The position numbers and the translations under genes are program-made. From positions 248,001 to 312,000 of the forward strand of contig JADZFU010000004.1 in assembly GCA_020854265.1 (NCBI GenBank): a DNA stretch of 64,000 nucleotides. Direction: 5' to 3'. This document shows, one piece after another, positions 1 through 9,795 of this stretch; position 1 is the stretch's first letter, and every line of letters begins with the position of its first letter. This DNA comes from Candidatus Uhrbacteria bacterium. GTDB taxonomy: Bacteria > Patescibacteriota > Patescibacteriia > 2-12-FULL-60-25. Below the pieces are notes generated by a model. It ran no database searches. It was not told where the DNA came from and saw nothing but the letters and a program-made list of their open reading frames with translations.

Positions 1-2
1 GA

Positions 3-1100
3 TATGGATTCCATTCTTATCACGCAAAGAATGCAGAGAAGGCAAAAAACCAATCCGTTGTTTCCGTAACGATTGCCGAATTAAGCGCTTCCGACCAAAT
101 AAAGTTTTCCCGCGGCTGTGCAGATGCGGAAGCCGTATGCAGCGGAGTTTTGATCGCGCGGGATTTGGTGAATACGCCTTCGATGGACATGTTTCCGCTC
201 GCCATGGCCGAGGCGGCTACGCGCGTTGCGGATCGTTCAAAACGGATTTCCATCAAGATACTTGACCGCAGCCGCATGGAGCGGATGAAAATGCAGGCAG
301 CGTTGTCGGTTGCGCGCGGGTCGGAGCACGAGCCTGTCGGCGTGCATATGGTTTATAAACCGGCTGGAAAAGCCAAGAAACGCATCGTGATTGTCGGTAA
401 AGCCGTGACATTTGATTCGGGAGGCCTCTCGATCAAACCGGCCGACGGCATGATGACTATGAAGATGGACATGGCTGGCGGCGCATCCGTCATCGGGTTG
501 TTCCGTGCATTGGCGGATATCGATGTAGATGCCGAAGTCCATGGAATTTTTTTGGCGGTTGAAAATATGCCTTCCGGAAACGCCTATCGTCCGGGCGATG
601 TCGTGCGTGCCATGAACGGGACAACCATCGAAATATTGAATACCGATGCCGAGGGACGCGTTGTTTTGGCGGATGCGCTTTGCTATGCGCAAACGCTGGA
701 ACCAGACGCAATCATCGATTTGGCTACTCTTACGGGCGCTTGTATCGTGGCGCTCGGAGAAGATATTGCCGGGCTCATGACCAATGACCGAAAACTTGCC
801 GACCGGATTTTGGCTGCAGCTGACGAGAGCGGCGAGCCGATTTGGGAGCTGCCCATGTATACCCCGTATGAAGAGCATGTGAAGTCGCGGATTGCTGATA
901 TCAAAAATATCGGCGCACGCGGACAGGCGGGCACCATTGCCGGCGCCATGTTCCTCAAACATTTTGTCGGATCTACGCCGTGGGTTCATCTGGATATTGC
1001 CGGACCGGCCTATACCGAACGCGAATCGCGGCCCGATTTGCCGGCCGGTGCAACCGGCTTCGGAGTCAGAACGCTCGTGAGATATCTACAAGGATTGTAA
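3..1100 (+). CDS. pepA: Leucyl aminopeptidase (M17 family), 5' truncated by window edge
   Basis: Frame is open from base 3 upstream of the listed M150. Motifs GKAVTFDSGGLSIKP, MKMDMAGGA and NTDAEGRVVLADAL are M17 active-site/metal signatures. Confidence 0.95.
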   Translation, partial: YGFHSYHAKNAEKAKNQSVVSVTIAELSASDQIKFSRGCADAEAVCSGVLIARDLVNTPSMDMFPLAMAEAATRVADRSKRISIKILDRSRMERMKMQAALSVARGSEHEPVGVHMVYKPAGKAKKRIVIVGKAVTFDSGGLSIKPADGMMTMKMDMAGGASVIGLFRALADIDVDAEVHGIFLAVENMPSGNAYRPGDVVRAMNGTTIEILNTDAEGRVVLADALCYAQTLEPDAIIDLATLTGACIVALGEDIAGLMTNDRKLADRILAAADESGEPIWELPMYTPYEEHVKSRIADIKNIGARGQAGTIAGAMFLKHFVGSTPWVHLDIAGPAYTERESRPDLPAGATGFGVRTLVRYLQGL

Positions 1101-1157
1101 ACGCGTGGTATACTGTCGACATAACGCGCAGAGCGAAACCAAAAATAAACGAACCTT

Positions 1158-1397
1158 ATGAATGTCAAAGTCTATTCCACACCGACCTGTCCTTATTGCA
1201 AACTCGCGAAAGATTATCTTCGCGAAAAACAAATTGCGTTTGAGGATATAGATGTTTCGGCTGATTCTGCCGCTGCCCAAACCATGGTCAAGCTTTCCGG
1301 ACAAATGGGGGTCCCGGTGCTTGATATTAACGGTTCCGTGATTGTCGGCTGGAACAAAACTGCGATTGAAGAAGCCTTAGCCGCGGTAAAAGCCTAA
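1158..1397 (+). CDS. Glutaredoxin-family protein
   Basis: 79 aa, MNVKVYSTPTCPYCKLAKDYL; CPYC motif and GVPVLDING cis-Pro segment. Confidence 0.93.
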   Translation: MNVKVYSTPTCPYCKLAKDYLREKQIAFEDIDVSADSAAAQTMVKLSGQMGVPVLDINGSVIVGWNKTAIEEALAAVKA

Positions 1398-1451
1398 GCG
1401 ATAGCCCGGGATTTGACGGAATAACGCCGGCGAGAAAAGATAGGCCGGATT

Positions 1452-2189
1452 ATGTCTGCTTCATTGCGTTTTTTGGCTGTTTTTTCGGCCCTTGTTCTTT
1501 TGGGGGCAGGTTGTTTTGGCGCATCTGACACTGGTCCGCAGGATGTCTCATCAAGCGCAATACATTTTATCCCTGGAGACTCATTCGAACTGAAGCCGGC
1601 TTCCGGAAATACTCGGACGGTTACCATCAAACGATTTGCTCCAATGAACCACGCTGAAATCGATTGGTCGATGACGGATAATTCCGCTTCCGTTACAGGA
1701 ACGGTAACAAATATCAATCTTCAAAATTCGCATTCTGCCCAGCTGCCTGCATATTGGTTAAAAGGGAAGCAATCTTTGGCAGATGAAAAAACAGGCATCT
1801 GGCTTTCGGATGATGCGTTTCAGGAGCTATCCCGTACAAAGCAGACGATTTTAAATTACGGCATTTTTGACGAAGATGCCCAAGCGATCGTAAAGTCTGA
1901 CCCAGCATTCAAATCCGCATACGATGCGTTACGCAGCCGCGCCGGCACCGATGGCAAAACGCACGATCTCACTTTGATGAAAGCCGATGCCGAGCCGCTC
2001 GCTTGGAAAATTTCGGTCAACGGTAAAGAACGCGAGGTATCAGCTTGGCGCGCACGCAATTGGTTTGGCGAAATCGTCGTTCTCAATGACCGTCAGAATC
2101 CGCTCATACTGAAAATGACCTTGAACCAAGACGAATACATGGATAAGGTTTTTGCCTACGAAGTTTCGAATATTACCCTGAACCGCTAG
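1452..2189 (+). CDS. Putative lipoprotein, unknown function
   Basis: N-terminal hydrophobic segment followed by LLGAGCFG lipobox-like motif; no recognisable family. Confidence 0.7.
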   Translation: MSASLRFLAVFSALVLLGAGCFGASDTGPQDVSSSAIHFIPGDSFELKPASGNTRTVTIKRFAPMNHAEIDWSMTDNSASVTGTVTNINLQNSHSAQLPAYWLKGKQSLADEKTGIWLSDDAFQELSRTKQTILNYGIFDEDAQAIVKSDPAFKSAYDALRSRAGTDGKTHDLTLMKADAEPLAWKISVNGKEREVSAWRARNWFGEIVVLNDRQNPLILKMTLNQDEYMDKVFAYEVSNITLNR

Positions 2190-3074
2190 TTACTTGCGTT
2201 TCGTCCAAGAAAGTTTGCAGAGCTGGGGATAGAGGCGCTGATAATATATCTGGTCGCGGATTTGACGGATTTTTGAAATCTGCCGGCTTTGCGCTTCTAG
2301 TTTTTGGGGAAGCTGCACGCCCAGGTCCGGCCATGTTTTTTTACCGCCTTCCCATTCCGTTTCGGAGGATTGTTCGAATGCGTTCAGGAATTTGTCCCAT
2401 TCCCGTGCGAGACGTTCTTCTATGTAGGTTACGGCTTTGTCGGTTTGGCTCTCGCAATCTACTTGTTCGATGGTTTTGACGACGTGTTCCATTCCTTCGA
2501 TATCCGGATCCACGATAGCGAGTTCGGTTTGTTTTCCTTTTTCGAGGAATCGCGCATGCTCTTTGTGCTGCGCCTCGTCTTGTTTGAGTATCTCCTGCGC
2601 GACAGTAAGCGCGATGGTTTGGTCGGTTCTCGGGTTTCTCATCCAGCTTGCAGCCCGGATCATTTCGCGCACGCGGTCTGCGTCCTCCGCGCTGCCGTCC
2701 GCCTTTGCCAATTCAAGATCATCCAGCAGGAGCGGCTCGGCATCCCATGTATTGCACAGGAAAATATTTTTACAGATCTCGGCGCGGGTTTTTGGCTGCG
2801 GATGGCGCGACTCGAAATATCCAGGGCGCCGGCTCTGCATTTTTGCGCCAAGATCGCGGATACGCGCGTACTTTTCTATCTCGGCTTCATCGGCATTTCC
2901 GGCATCCGGATGAAAATACACATACAGACTGCGCTCGTCCGGCATGCGTTCGGCTTTGATTTTGTTTTCTTTGGACTCCTTTTCTTTGAAGCCGCGTTCT
3001 TGACGCGCGCTCGCATCGCGGGCTGCTTGGAAACGGTGATACGAGGCCGCACTGCGGCGTTCAAAGGGGTTCAT
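2190..3074 (-). CDS. Hypothetical charged, helical protein
   Basis: Long ORF; start at MNPFERRS overlaps the era stop (ATGA), implying translational coupling. Confidence 0.7.
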   Translation of the reverse strand: MNPFERRSAASYHRFQAARDASARQERGFKEKESKENKIKAERMPDERSLYVYFHPDAGNADEAEIEKYARIRDLGAKMQSRRPGYFESRHPQPKTRAEICKNIFLCNTWDAEPLLLDDLELAKADGSAEDADRVREMIRAASWMRNPRTDQTIALTVAQEILKQDEAQHKEHARFLEKGKQTELAIVDPDIEGMEHVVKTIEQVDCESQTDKAVTYIEERLAREWDKFLNAFEQSSETEWEGGKKTWPDLGVQLPQKLEAQSRQISKIRQIRDQIYYQRLYPQLCKLSWTKRK

Positions 3075-3928
3075 ATGTGAAAACGTTGCGGCCATTTTGG
3101 ATCGACTTTGACGGTGAGTTCGAGATACAGCTTCATGTCGGAAGCGGCTTCAATTTCTTGGCGTGCGTCCATACCGATCTGTTTGATCATGCTGGCGCCT
3201 TCTCCGATAATCATTTTCTTATACCGTTCGTCCGTCGTCCAGACCGTTGCGGAAATACGGCGTCCGTTTTTTCCGCGTTCTTCGATGTCGGTTACCTCGA
3301 CATGGATGCTGTAGGGGAGCTCTTCATCGAGCCGCAAGAAGATTTTTTCGCGGATGACTTCTTCGAGCCAATCCTTGTGGCTCATGTCGGTTAATTGTAG
3401 ATCCGGATAAAACGGTTCGCCTTCTGGCAGAAGCTCGAAAATTTTATCCACGAGCGTGTTCAGGTCTTGTTTGCGCAGGGCCGAAATTTCGAGCGTGGCT
3501 TTTTGTCCGACATCGATGACGCTCATGTTCATCAAAAACGGCTTGCGGTCCGGTGCAAGGTCGCTTTTGTTAATGGCGAGGATTATCGGAACCGGGAGTT
3601 TGCGCAGCATGCGCTGGATGTCGTCTTCCTCCGGGCCAGGTTCTCGTGTGGGATCGGTAACGTAGATTACAAGATCGATGCCCTCGAGCTGTTCTCGGAC
3701 CGAAGCATTCAGTTTTTGCGAGAGTTCGTCTTTTTTTCCCAGAAAGAATCCCGGCGTATCCACAAAGACAATTTGGCCGCGTGCATCGTGTTTGATGCCG
3801 CGGACAGGACGGCGCGTTGTCTGCGCTTTGGGCGTTACAATCGCCACCTTGGAGCCAACCAAGGCGTTCAACAGGGTCGACTTGCCGACATTTGAGCGGC
3901 CAGCCAAAACAACAAAGCCGGATTTCAT
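3071..3928 (-). CDS. era: GTPase Era
   Basis: GRSNVGKSTLLNALVG (G1), DTPGF (G3), NKSD (G4), C-terminal KH-like GEGASMIKQIGMDARQEIE. Confidence 0.95.
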   Translation of the reverse strand: MKSGFVVLAGRSNVGKSTLLNALVGSKVAIVTPKAQTTRRPVRGIKHDARGQIVFVDTPGFFLGKKDELSQKLNASVREQLEGIDLVIYVTDPTREPGPEEDDIQRMLRKLPVPIILAINKSDLAPDRKPFLMNMSVIDVGQKATLEISALRKQDLNTLVDKIFELLPEGEPFYPDLQLTDMSHKDWLEEVIREKIFLRLDEELPYSIHVEVTDIEERGKNGRRISATVWTTDERYKKMIIGEGASMIKQIGMDARQEIEAASDMKLYLELTVKVDPKWPQRFHI

Positions 3929-5217
3929 GTATTTGAGTATACCAGTTTTGCTACGACCTCGACATGCGGCGTATGGGGGAAGAGGTCCAGAGCTTGGAGG
4001 GATTCTACGCGGTATTTTGTCTTGAGCTGTTTCAATTCCTCGGCAAGACGATGGAAATTGCAGGAGACGTAAATGATTTGTGGCGGTTCGTTTTCAAGCA
4101 GGGCCTTGAGCGCTTTTGGATGGAGTCCGGCACGCGGCGGGTCGATGATCACCGCATCCGGTTTTTCGGCCGACCAATCGAGAGCCTCGACCGGGCCTGC
4201 GCCCCAGCGGGTCTTGTCCGCAACGCCATTATCTGCGGCGTTCCGTTTTGCGAGCTCAATTGCCGGAGTATCCAGCTCGTGGCCGTACACCTCATTCCCT
4301 TTTTTCGCAGCGGCAATTCCAAAAAAACCAAGTCCGCAATACAGATCGAGAATTTTTCCGGAGGGCAGGAGATCCAAAACAGCAGTTTGGAGTTTGCCGG
4401 CCATGTCGGAATTTGTTTGAAAAAAAGAATTCGGATGGATGGTATAACGGATACCGTTTACTTCTTCCGTCAGATATTCGTTTCCATGCAAGAGGATAAA
4501 AGATTTTGCATAGGAAACATCGGTGATCTCCGGGTTCTCGCCGAGATACAGCGTGGTGCAGAGCGGAGCGAGGGCGGTTTTGATCTGTTCGTGAAACGGG
4601 GCAAGCCGTGCAAAATCCTTTACAAGGAGGATGATCATCCGCTCAGAGGTATTTTTTCCGAGACGAATGACCGTATAACGCAGATCACCGGTGTATTTTT
4701 TTGCATCCCATGGTTCGAGCTTGAGATCGCGCATCAGGCCACGAATGGTTTCCAAAATGCTTGGCGTTTCTTTGTCCAATAACAGACATTCTTTGATATC
4801 GACGTATCGATTCCATGATCCGTATTCTTTGAGGCCGAGTTCGCCCTTCCATCCAAATACATAATCCATCCTATTTCTAAAAAAGAATTGTTCGGTTGAG
4901 GGCTGGACAATAACGGGCTGTTCGAAGGTTTTTTGCAGCATGTCTTGTTTCAAGCGCAGCTGGGCATCATACGATAGCTGCTGCCAGAGGCAGCCGCCGC
5001 ACACGCCGGCATGCGGACATGGCGCATCGACACGGTCCGAAGAAGGGGAGGTGATTTTCGTCAGCCGTGCGATTTTCATTCCTTTGTCGCGTTTGACAAA
5101 GGCGGCCTCCACTTCGTCTCCGGGGAAGGTGAAAGGGATAACTCGGTCTTCAAACATGCCGCGACCTTTATCGTCGAGACCGGTTATTTTGCCATTCAGG
5201 GTGTCGCCAAATTTCAT
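3925..5217 (-). CDS. rlmD: 23S rRNA (uracil-5-)-methyltransferase, RumA/RlmD type
   Basis: N-terminal TRAM-like domain, CPHAGVCGGCLWQ Fe-S cysteines, LDLYCGLGFFGI SAM site, DPPRAGLHPKAL and SCNFHRLAEEL. Confidence 0.88.
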   Translation of the reverse strand: MKFGDTLNGKITGLDDKGRGMFEDRVIPFTFPGDEVEAAFVKRDKGMKIARLTKITSPSSDRVDAPCPHAGVCGGCLWQQLSYDAQLRLKQDMLQKTFEQPVIVQPSTEQFFFRNRMDYVFGWKGELGLKEYGSWNRYVDIKECLLLDKETPSILETIRGLMRDLKLEPWDAKKYTGDLRYTVIRLGKNTSERMIILLVKDFARLAPFHEQIKTALAPLCTTLYLGENPEITDVSYAKSFILLHGNEYLTEEVNGIRYTIHPNSFFQTNSDMAGKLQTAVLDLLPSGKILDLYCGLGFFGIAAAKKGNEVYGHELDTPAIELAKRNAADNGVADKTRWGAGPVEALDWSAEKPDAVIIDPPRAGLHPKALKALLENEPPQIIYVSCNFHRLAEELKQLKTKYRVESLQALDLFPHTPHVEVVAKLVYSNT

Positions 5218-5234
5218 GGGAGCATGGAAACATG

Positions 5235-5265
5235 AAACGGCCGCCCGGAGAAGGGGCGGCCGTTT
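5235..5265. terminator. Hairpin terminator (AAACGGCCGCCC..GGGGCGGCCGTTT)
   Basis: Near-perfect GC-rich inverted repeat flanked by A/T runs between converging/adjacent units. Confidence 0.75.
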
Positions 5266-5285
5266 GGTTCGGTCAGGTCAGGTTG

Positions 5286-5549
5286 TCAGATCAGGCTGTT
5301 CGCCTTGAGGCGGGCGTATTCGCCGCGCACGTAGGGACCGACGCGGTCGGGCGTGGTGGGTCCCGTGAAGGGACTGCCGAGGAAGCCGTCGATGAACTGC
5401 TCGTTGGCGCCGAAGTACTCGGCGGGCAGGCTGCTCAGGTCGGCCTTGATGCGGCGGGGCTCGTCGAGCGAGGCGCCGTAGAGCACGCCGGCCTTGAGGC
5501 CCGCGAGCTCGAGATAGCCGTCCTTGTTCTCGATGGTGCGCGTCTCCAT
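5286..5549 (-). CDS. Small hypothetical protein (87 aa)
   Basis: GC-rich ORF; start METRTIENKDGY preceded by AAGGAGGTTTC Shine-Dalgarno; upstream promoter TTGACA-17-TATTCT. Confidence 0.75.
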   Translation of the reverse strand: METRTIENKDGYLELAGLKAGVLYGASLDEPRRIKADLSSLPAEYFGANEQFIDGFLGSPFTGPTTPDRVGPYVRGEYARLKANSLI

Positions 5550-5633
5550 GAAACCTCCTTGTGCCAGAGCTGTTGAAATAACAGCTTCATGGACTTGCAA
5601 GAATAGCTTATTTAAGCCATTTTGTCAATCAAT

Positions 5634-6095
5634 ATGCGCGAACTTCATTTAATGGCACACGATATACGCTCGCTCGAGAATGTCGGCGCGCTTTTTCGGA
5701 CATGCGATTCGCTGGGTGTCGCAAAGCTTTGGCTGACCGGATATACCGCAGCGCCTCCTGATCCGCGAATCACAAAAGTTGCTCTGGGAGCGGATAAATC
5801 CGTCGTATTCGAACAGAAAACGGATATTATGGAATTGATCAAACAATTTCGTGCCGAGGGTATCCCTGTTTATGCATTAGAACTCACCAAAGACGCGATT
5901 GATTTGGCTAAATTTGCTGCGCCAGACCGCATGGCATTGATTGTCGGAACGGAAACAACGGGGATTCCGCCGTCGCTTATCGAAGCATGCGATGGCGCGA
6001 TCAAAATCACCCAAAAAGGGATCAAAGAATCGTTAAATGCCGCCGTGGCCGCAGGAATTGCTTGTTGGGCTATTTTGGATGGACAAAAGGGCTAA
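5634..6095 (+). CDS. TrmH/SpoU-family RNA methyltransferase
   Basis: MRELHLMAHDIRSLENVGALFRTCDSLGV, LIVGTETTGIPPSLIEACDGAIKI, SLNAAVAAGIACW: SpoU motifs 1-3. Confidence 0.92.
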   Translation: MRELHLMAHDIRSLENVGALFRTCDSLGVAKLWLTGYTAAPPDPRITKVALGADKSVVFEQKTDIMELIKQFRAEGIPVYALELTKDAIDLAKFAAPDRMALIVGTETTGIPPSLIEACDGAIKITQKGIKESLNAAVAAGIACWAILDGQKG

Positions 6096-6115
6096 AATCT
6101 GCTAGATTAGGGAGC

Positions 6116-6844
6116 ATGAAACTCACGATTGTCATCCCAACAAAGAATGAGGAAACCCTGCTTCCGCGGCTTTTGCAATCCATCCGCGCGCAGGAGTTTC
6201 AGGATTATGAAATCGTAGTCGCCGATGCCCATTCGACCGACCAAACTCGCACCATTGCCGAAGCGCATGGAGCGCGTGTCGTGGACGGCGGAATGCCTGG
6301 CCCAGGGCGCAATCGCGGTGCCGAAGCGGCAAAGGGCGAGATTTTGTTTTTTATGGATTCGGATGTCGTCTTGCCGGAGCCGAGCTTTTTGAAAGATATC
6401 GTGTCCGAGTTTGAAGCGGTATCAGCAGGAGTGGCTACGCTCGCTCTTAAACCGATGACCGATAATGTATTCGATAAATTCGGCCATGAATTTTACAATG
6501 TGTATTTAAAGGCGCTCGAGAGTATCCGTCCGCATGCCGTAGGTACCTGCATCATGGCGCGCAAGGATGTGCACGATGCCATCGGCGGCTTTGACGAAGA
6601 TGTTGTTTTTGCGGAAGACATGGAATACGTCCAACGCGCACACGAAAAGGGACATTTGTTCAAGGTGATGCGTTCGCATCCGATGCTGGTATCGGTCCGC
6701 CGCCTAGAAAAAGATGGCCGTTTAAATGTTGCTGCAAAGTATATTTACGGAGAATGGCACATGATCACCAAGGGTCCATTCAAACGCCTGCCATTCGAGT
6801 ACAAGTTTGCGCATTTTGACGAGGGCGATAAACCAACGGAGTAA
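6116..6844 (+). CDS. Glycosyltransferase family 2
   Basis: MKLTIVIPTKNEETLLPRLLQSIRAQEF..DYEIVVADAHSTDQT..FFMDSDVVLP. Start placed 7 nt after a TAGATT -10-like box. Confidence 0.92.
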   Translation: MKLTIVIPTKNEETLLPRLLQSIRAQEFQDYEIVVADAHSTDQTRTIAEAHGARVVDGGMPGPGRNRGAEAAKGEILFFMDSDVVLPEPSFLKDIVSEFEAVSAGVATLALKPMTDNVFDKFGHEFYNVYLKALESIRPHAVGTCIMARKDVHDAIGGFDEDVVFAEDMEYVQRAHEKGHLFKVMRSHPMLVSVRRLEKDGRLNVAAKYIYGEWHMITKGPFKRLPFEYKFAHFDEGDKPTE

Positions 6845-6846
6845 AC

Positions 6847-7188
6847 ATGCCGCTCAAGCGCCGCATTCCCGTTGCCAAAACGGGAGAGATTCCGGACGGG
6901 CAAACAAAATCGTTCCAATTCGGACCGTTCAAGGGGATTGCTATTCGTAAAAACGGGAAACTGATCGCTTTTGTGAATCGATGCACCCACATGGGCGGAC
7001 CTGTTGAAATGCATGCAAGCGGAAACAAGCTCCGCTGCCGCTGGCATGGAGCAGATTTTCATCCGGAAACGGGGGAGGCGATAGAAGGACAAGCTCCACA
7101 AGGGACGGCGCTCCAAAGGATCGAACTGATCGAACAAGACGGAACCGTGTTTGCTTTGCTAGAATTACCGGACGATCCTTTCGGCTAA
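6847..7188 (+). CDS. Rieske [2Fe-2S] ferredoxin-like protein
   Basis: NRCTHMGGPVEM...KLRCRWHGADFHPETGE: CxH..CxxH Rieske ligands. Confidence 0.92.
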   Translation: MPLKRRIPVAKTGEIPDGQTKSFQFGPFKGIAIRKNGKLIAFVNRCTHMGGPVEMHASGNKLRCRWHGADFHPETGEAIEGQAPQGTALQRIELIEQDGTVFALLELPDDPFG

Positions 7189-7190
7189 CT

Positions 7191-8798
7191 ATGCTCCGCT
7201 GGCTTTCAAGAATTTTTAACGGTCAAACCGACGGTATTACCGCTGCGGCACTTATCGTAGGAGCGTCATCGCTTCTGTCGCGCGTGCTCGGAATCGTCCG
7301 CGACCGCGTTCTTGCCGGGACTTTCGGGGCAGGCGATGCGCTGGATGCTTATTACGCGGCATTCCGTTTGCCGGACACGGTCTACAATCTCGTGATTTTA
7401 GGAGCTATCTCTGCCGGATTCATACCGGTATTTACGGAGTATCTTGAAAAGAAAGGAAAAAGCGAAGCCGCAAAAATCGCAGGACAGATTTTATCGACGG
7501 TCGGGGTTATTCTGGTTGCCGGCAGTATTTTGGTATTCATATTTGCCCCGTGGATTTTACCGTTCATTGTCCCGGGCTTTTCATCCGAAAAATTATCGCT
7601 GACCGTCGAGCTGACCCGTATCATGACGCTTTCGCCGGTATTTCTTGGATTGTCGGCGGTGATTGGGGGCGTGATGCAATCCTTGAAGCGTTATGTCGGA
7701 TTCGCATTGGCTCCAATTATGTATAATGCGGGAATTATCGGAGGAACGTTAATCCTTGGTCCCTCGATTGGCATTCTCGGCGCAGCGTGGGGCGTCGTGG
7801 TCGGAGCATTTCTCCATCTCATTGTGCAGGCAGCGGCTTTCTCGGACTTTTCCATGATGCGGCTGCCGGTTCCGACCTTAAAATCCGAAGCCGTGCGCAA
7901 GATCTTGTCGCTTATGGGTCCGCGGACAGCGGCGCTTGGCGTATCACAGCTCAGTCTTGTGATTTTGCTTGGTATTGCGACAACGCTTCCGGCCGGGTCG
8001 GTGGCCGTCTATAATCTTGCAAATAATTTGCAGAGTTTTCCGTTAGGCGTATTCGGCATTTCATTTGCTATCGCCGCGTTTCCGCTTCTCTCGCAGGCGG
8101 CAAGCAGGTCGGATGATGCGGCGTTCCGCGCCGCTCTCACGGGAGCGGCTCGTAAAATCGCGTTTTTTATTCTCCCGGCAACGGCTGCGTTCATCCTTCT
8201 GCGCGCGCAGATCGTTCGGTTGGTTCTCGGTATGGGCGAATTCGATTGGAGCGACACGATTCGTACTGCCGATGTGGTTGCATTGCTGGCATTGTCATTG
8301 ATCGCACAGTCGATTGTTCCGCTCCTGACGCGTGCATTTTATGCACGGCAAAATACTTGGACGCCATTTTGGATAACGGCAATTGGCGAATCGCTGACTA
8401 TCGTATTAGCGCTTTGGTTCCGTACATCCTTTGGCCTGCTTGGTTTGGCGGCGGCGGTTTCTATCTCCATTACCATCCAATGCCTGCTACTTGTGGCTGC
8501 ACTTAGAAAACAGTTTGGATCATTAGGACGCGGCGAGTTCATGTATTCGGTATATCGGAACGGCGTAGCCACGATTGCGTTTTGCGTTGCGGGTTTTCCG
8601 GTACGCGAATGGCTCGGTACCGTTTTTCCGCTCCGTACATTCTGGCAGGTTGCCCTTCAATTTAGTGCAGCGTTTTTTGCAGGGATGGTGGCCTTTTGTA
8701 TCACGGCGTGGCTCATGAAATCGCCGGAATGGAAGGAGCTGTCGGAGGCTATTCGACAACGGCTATGGAAAAAGGCTAAGCTCATGGAAGTCATATGA
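7191..8798 (+). CDS. murJ: Lipid II flippase MurJ (MviN family)
   Basis: Polytopic, ASSLLSRVLGIVRDRVLAGTFGAGDALDAYYAAFRLPDTVYNL is MurJ N-terminal signature. Confidence 0.95.
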   Translation: MLRWLSRIFNGQTDGITAAALIVGASSLLSRVLGIVRDRVLAGTFGAGDALDAYYAAFRLPDTVYNLVILGAISAGFIPVFTEYLEKKGKSEAAKIAGQILSTVGVILVAGSILVFIFAPWILPFIVPGFSSEKLSLTVELTRIMTLSPVFLGLSAVIGGVMQSLKRYVGFALAPIMYNAGIIGGTLILGPSIGILGAAWGVVVGAFLHLIVQAAAFSDFSMMRLPVPTLKSEAVRKILSLMGPRTAALGVSQLSLVILLGIATTLPAGSVAVYNLANNLQSFPLGVFGISFAIAAFPLLSQAASRSDDAAFRAALTGAARKIAFFILPATAAFILLRAQIVRLVLGMGEFDWSDTIRTADVVALLALSLIAQSIVPLLTRAFYARQNTWTPFWITAIGESLTIVLALWFRTSFGLLGLAAAVSISITIQCLLLVAALRKQFGSLGRGEFMYSVYRNGVATIAFCVAGFPVREWLGTVFPLRTFWQVALQFSAAFFAGMVAFCITAWLMKSPEWKELSEAIRQRLWKKAKLMEVI

Positions 8799-9787
8799 AA
8801 AAACTCCTTATTGTTTTGGGCATTATTTTGCTTGTTTTGGCCGGTTTGGCTGGGGCGGCGTGGTATGCCTTTACCCAGCTCCCGGGCTCTCTAATCGGTA
8901 ATGCTTTGGCTGGCCTTAAAATCGCCGAGCTCCAGCAAGAAGGCGGAGGCTTTCTTTCCGAGGTTAAAGGCGATGTCCAGCTCGAACGGGCGGGAGTTGT
9001 AGCTCAAGCGGTGAACGGCGATAAGCTGGCCGCGGGCGACCAGGTCCGCGTCGGTATTGGCGGTTCGGCGGTGATTATCTGGTCCGGTTATGGCCGTACG
9101 GTTTTGGATGCAGGCACGGATCTGCGCATAGACCAAGCCGAAGGAGAAGACAAAGCAGGAAAACTGAATGTGAAGATGCGCGTCCATGCAGGACGTATCT
9201 GGACGCGCCTCCAGAAGCTTTTGGATGTCGGATCCGGTTTCTCAGTGCAGTCATCCAATGTGGTTGCAACCGTCCGCGGAACATCATTCGGTATGTCGGC
9301 ACAAGGCGGAGCGGCTACGGTCCAAGTCATGGAGTCCAATGTCGGGATGACCATGGAAGGTTCGGCTGATGAAGTTTTGATGAAGCCAGCACAAGCCATG
9401 GTAATGAATCAAGGCGTCCAGCGCTTGCCCAATCCACGACCAATGACGGAAAGCGAATCAAATAACCCATTTGTCGTAGAAGGTAACCGCACGCTTGCCC
9501 AGAATGAAATGCTTGCTCCTGTTACGCTCCGACGCTTATTGGATGCACTTGAATTCCCGTTTTACGGCATGAGCAAGGAAGACCTTGTCGGATTCATTGC
9601 TTCGCTCCCGGATATTTCCGAATTAAAAATGCAGGCACCCGAATACTTCCAAGAAGTTTCCGAATCGGATCTGATTATTTACCAGCGCCTTATTGACGAG
9701 GCTCGCGCATGGGCGCGAGAGCAGGGGGCGGAGCAGCCGGCAACCGAAATCCAAGTTGAGACCAAAACCGAACTCAATATCAATTAA
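8795..9787 (+). CDS. FecR-domain membrane-anchored protein
   Basis: N-terminal TM; GDQVRVGIGGSAVIIWSGYGRTVLDAGTDLRI..VVATVRGTSFGM typical of FecR domain; start overlaps murJ stop. Confidence 0.8.
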   Translation: MKKLLIVLGIILLVLAGLAGAAWYAFTQLPGSLIGNALAGLKIAELQQEGGGFLSEVKGDVQLERAGVVAQAVNGDKLAAGDQVRVGIGGSAVIIWSGYGRTVLDAGTDLRIDQAEGEDKAGKLNVKMRVHAGRIWTRLQKLLDVGSGFSVQSSNVVATVRGTSFGMSAQGGAATVQVMESNVGMTMEGSADEVLMKPAQAMVMNQGVQRLPNPRPMTESESNNPFVVEGNRTLAQNEMLAPVTLRRLLDALEFPFYGMSKEDLVGFIASLPDISELKMQAPEYFQEVSESDLIIYQRLIDEARAWAREQGAEQPATEIQVETKTELNIN

Positions 9788-9795
9788 GATCGAAC

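Noticed and set aside
237-989. 250-aa minus ORF opposite pepA
   Set aside because: Shadow of the M17 peptidase frame, no motif support.
2304-3080. 258-aa + strand ORF opposite the 2190-3074 gene
   Set aside because: Composition and placement fit a shadow ORF; the minus-strand gene is coupled to era by ATGA.
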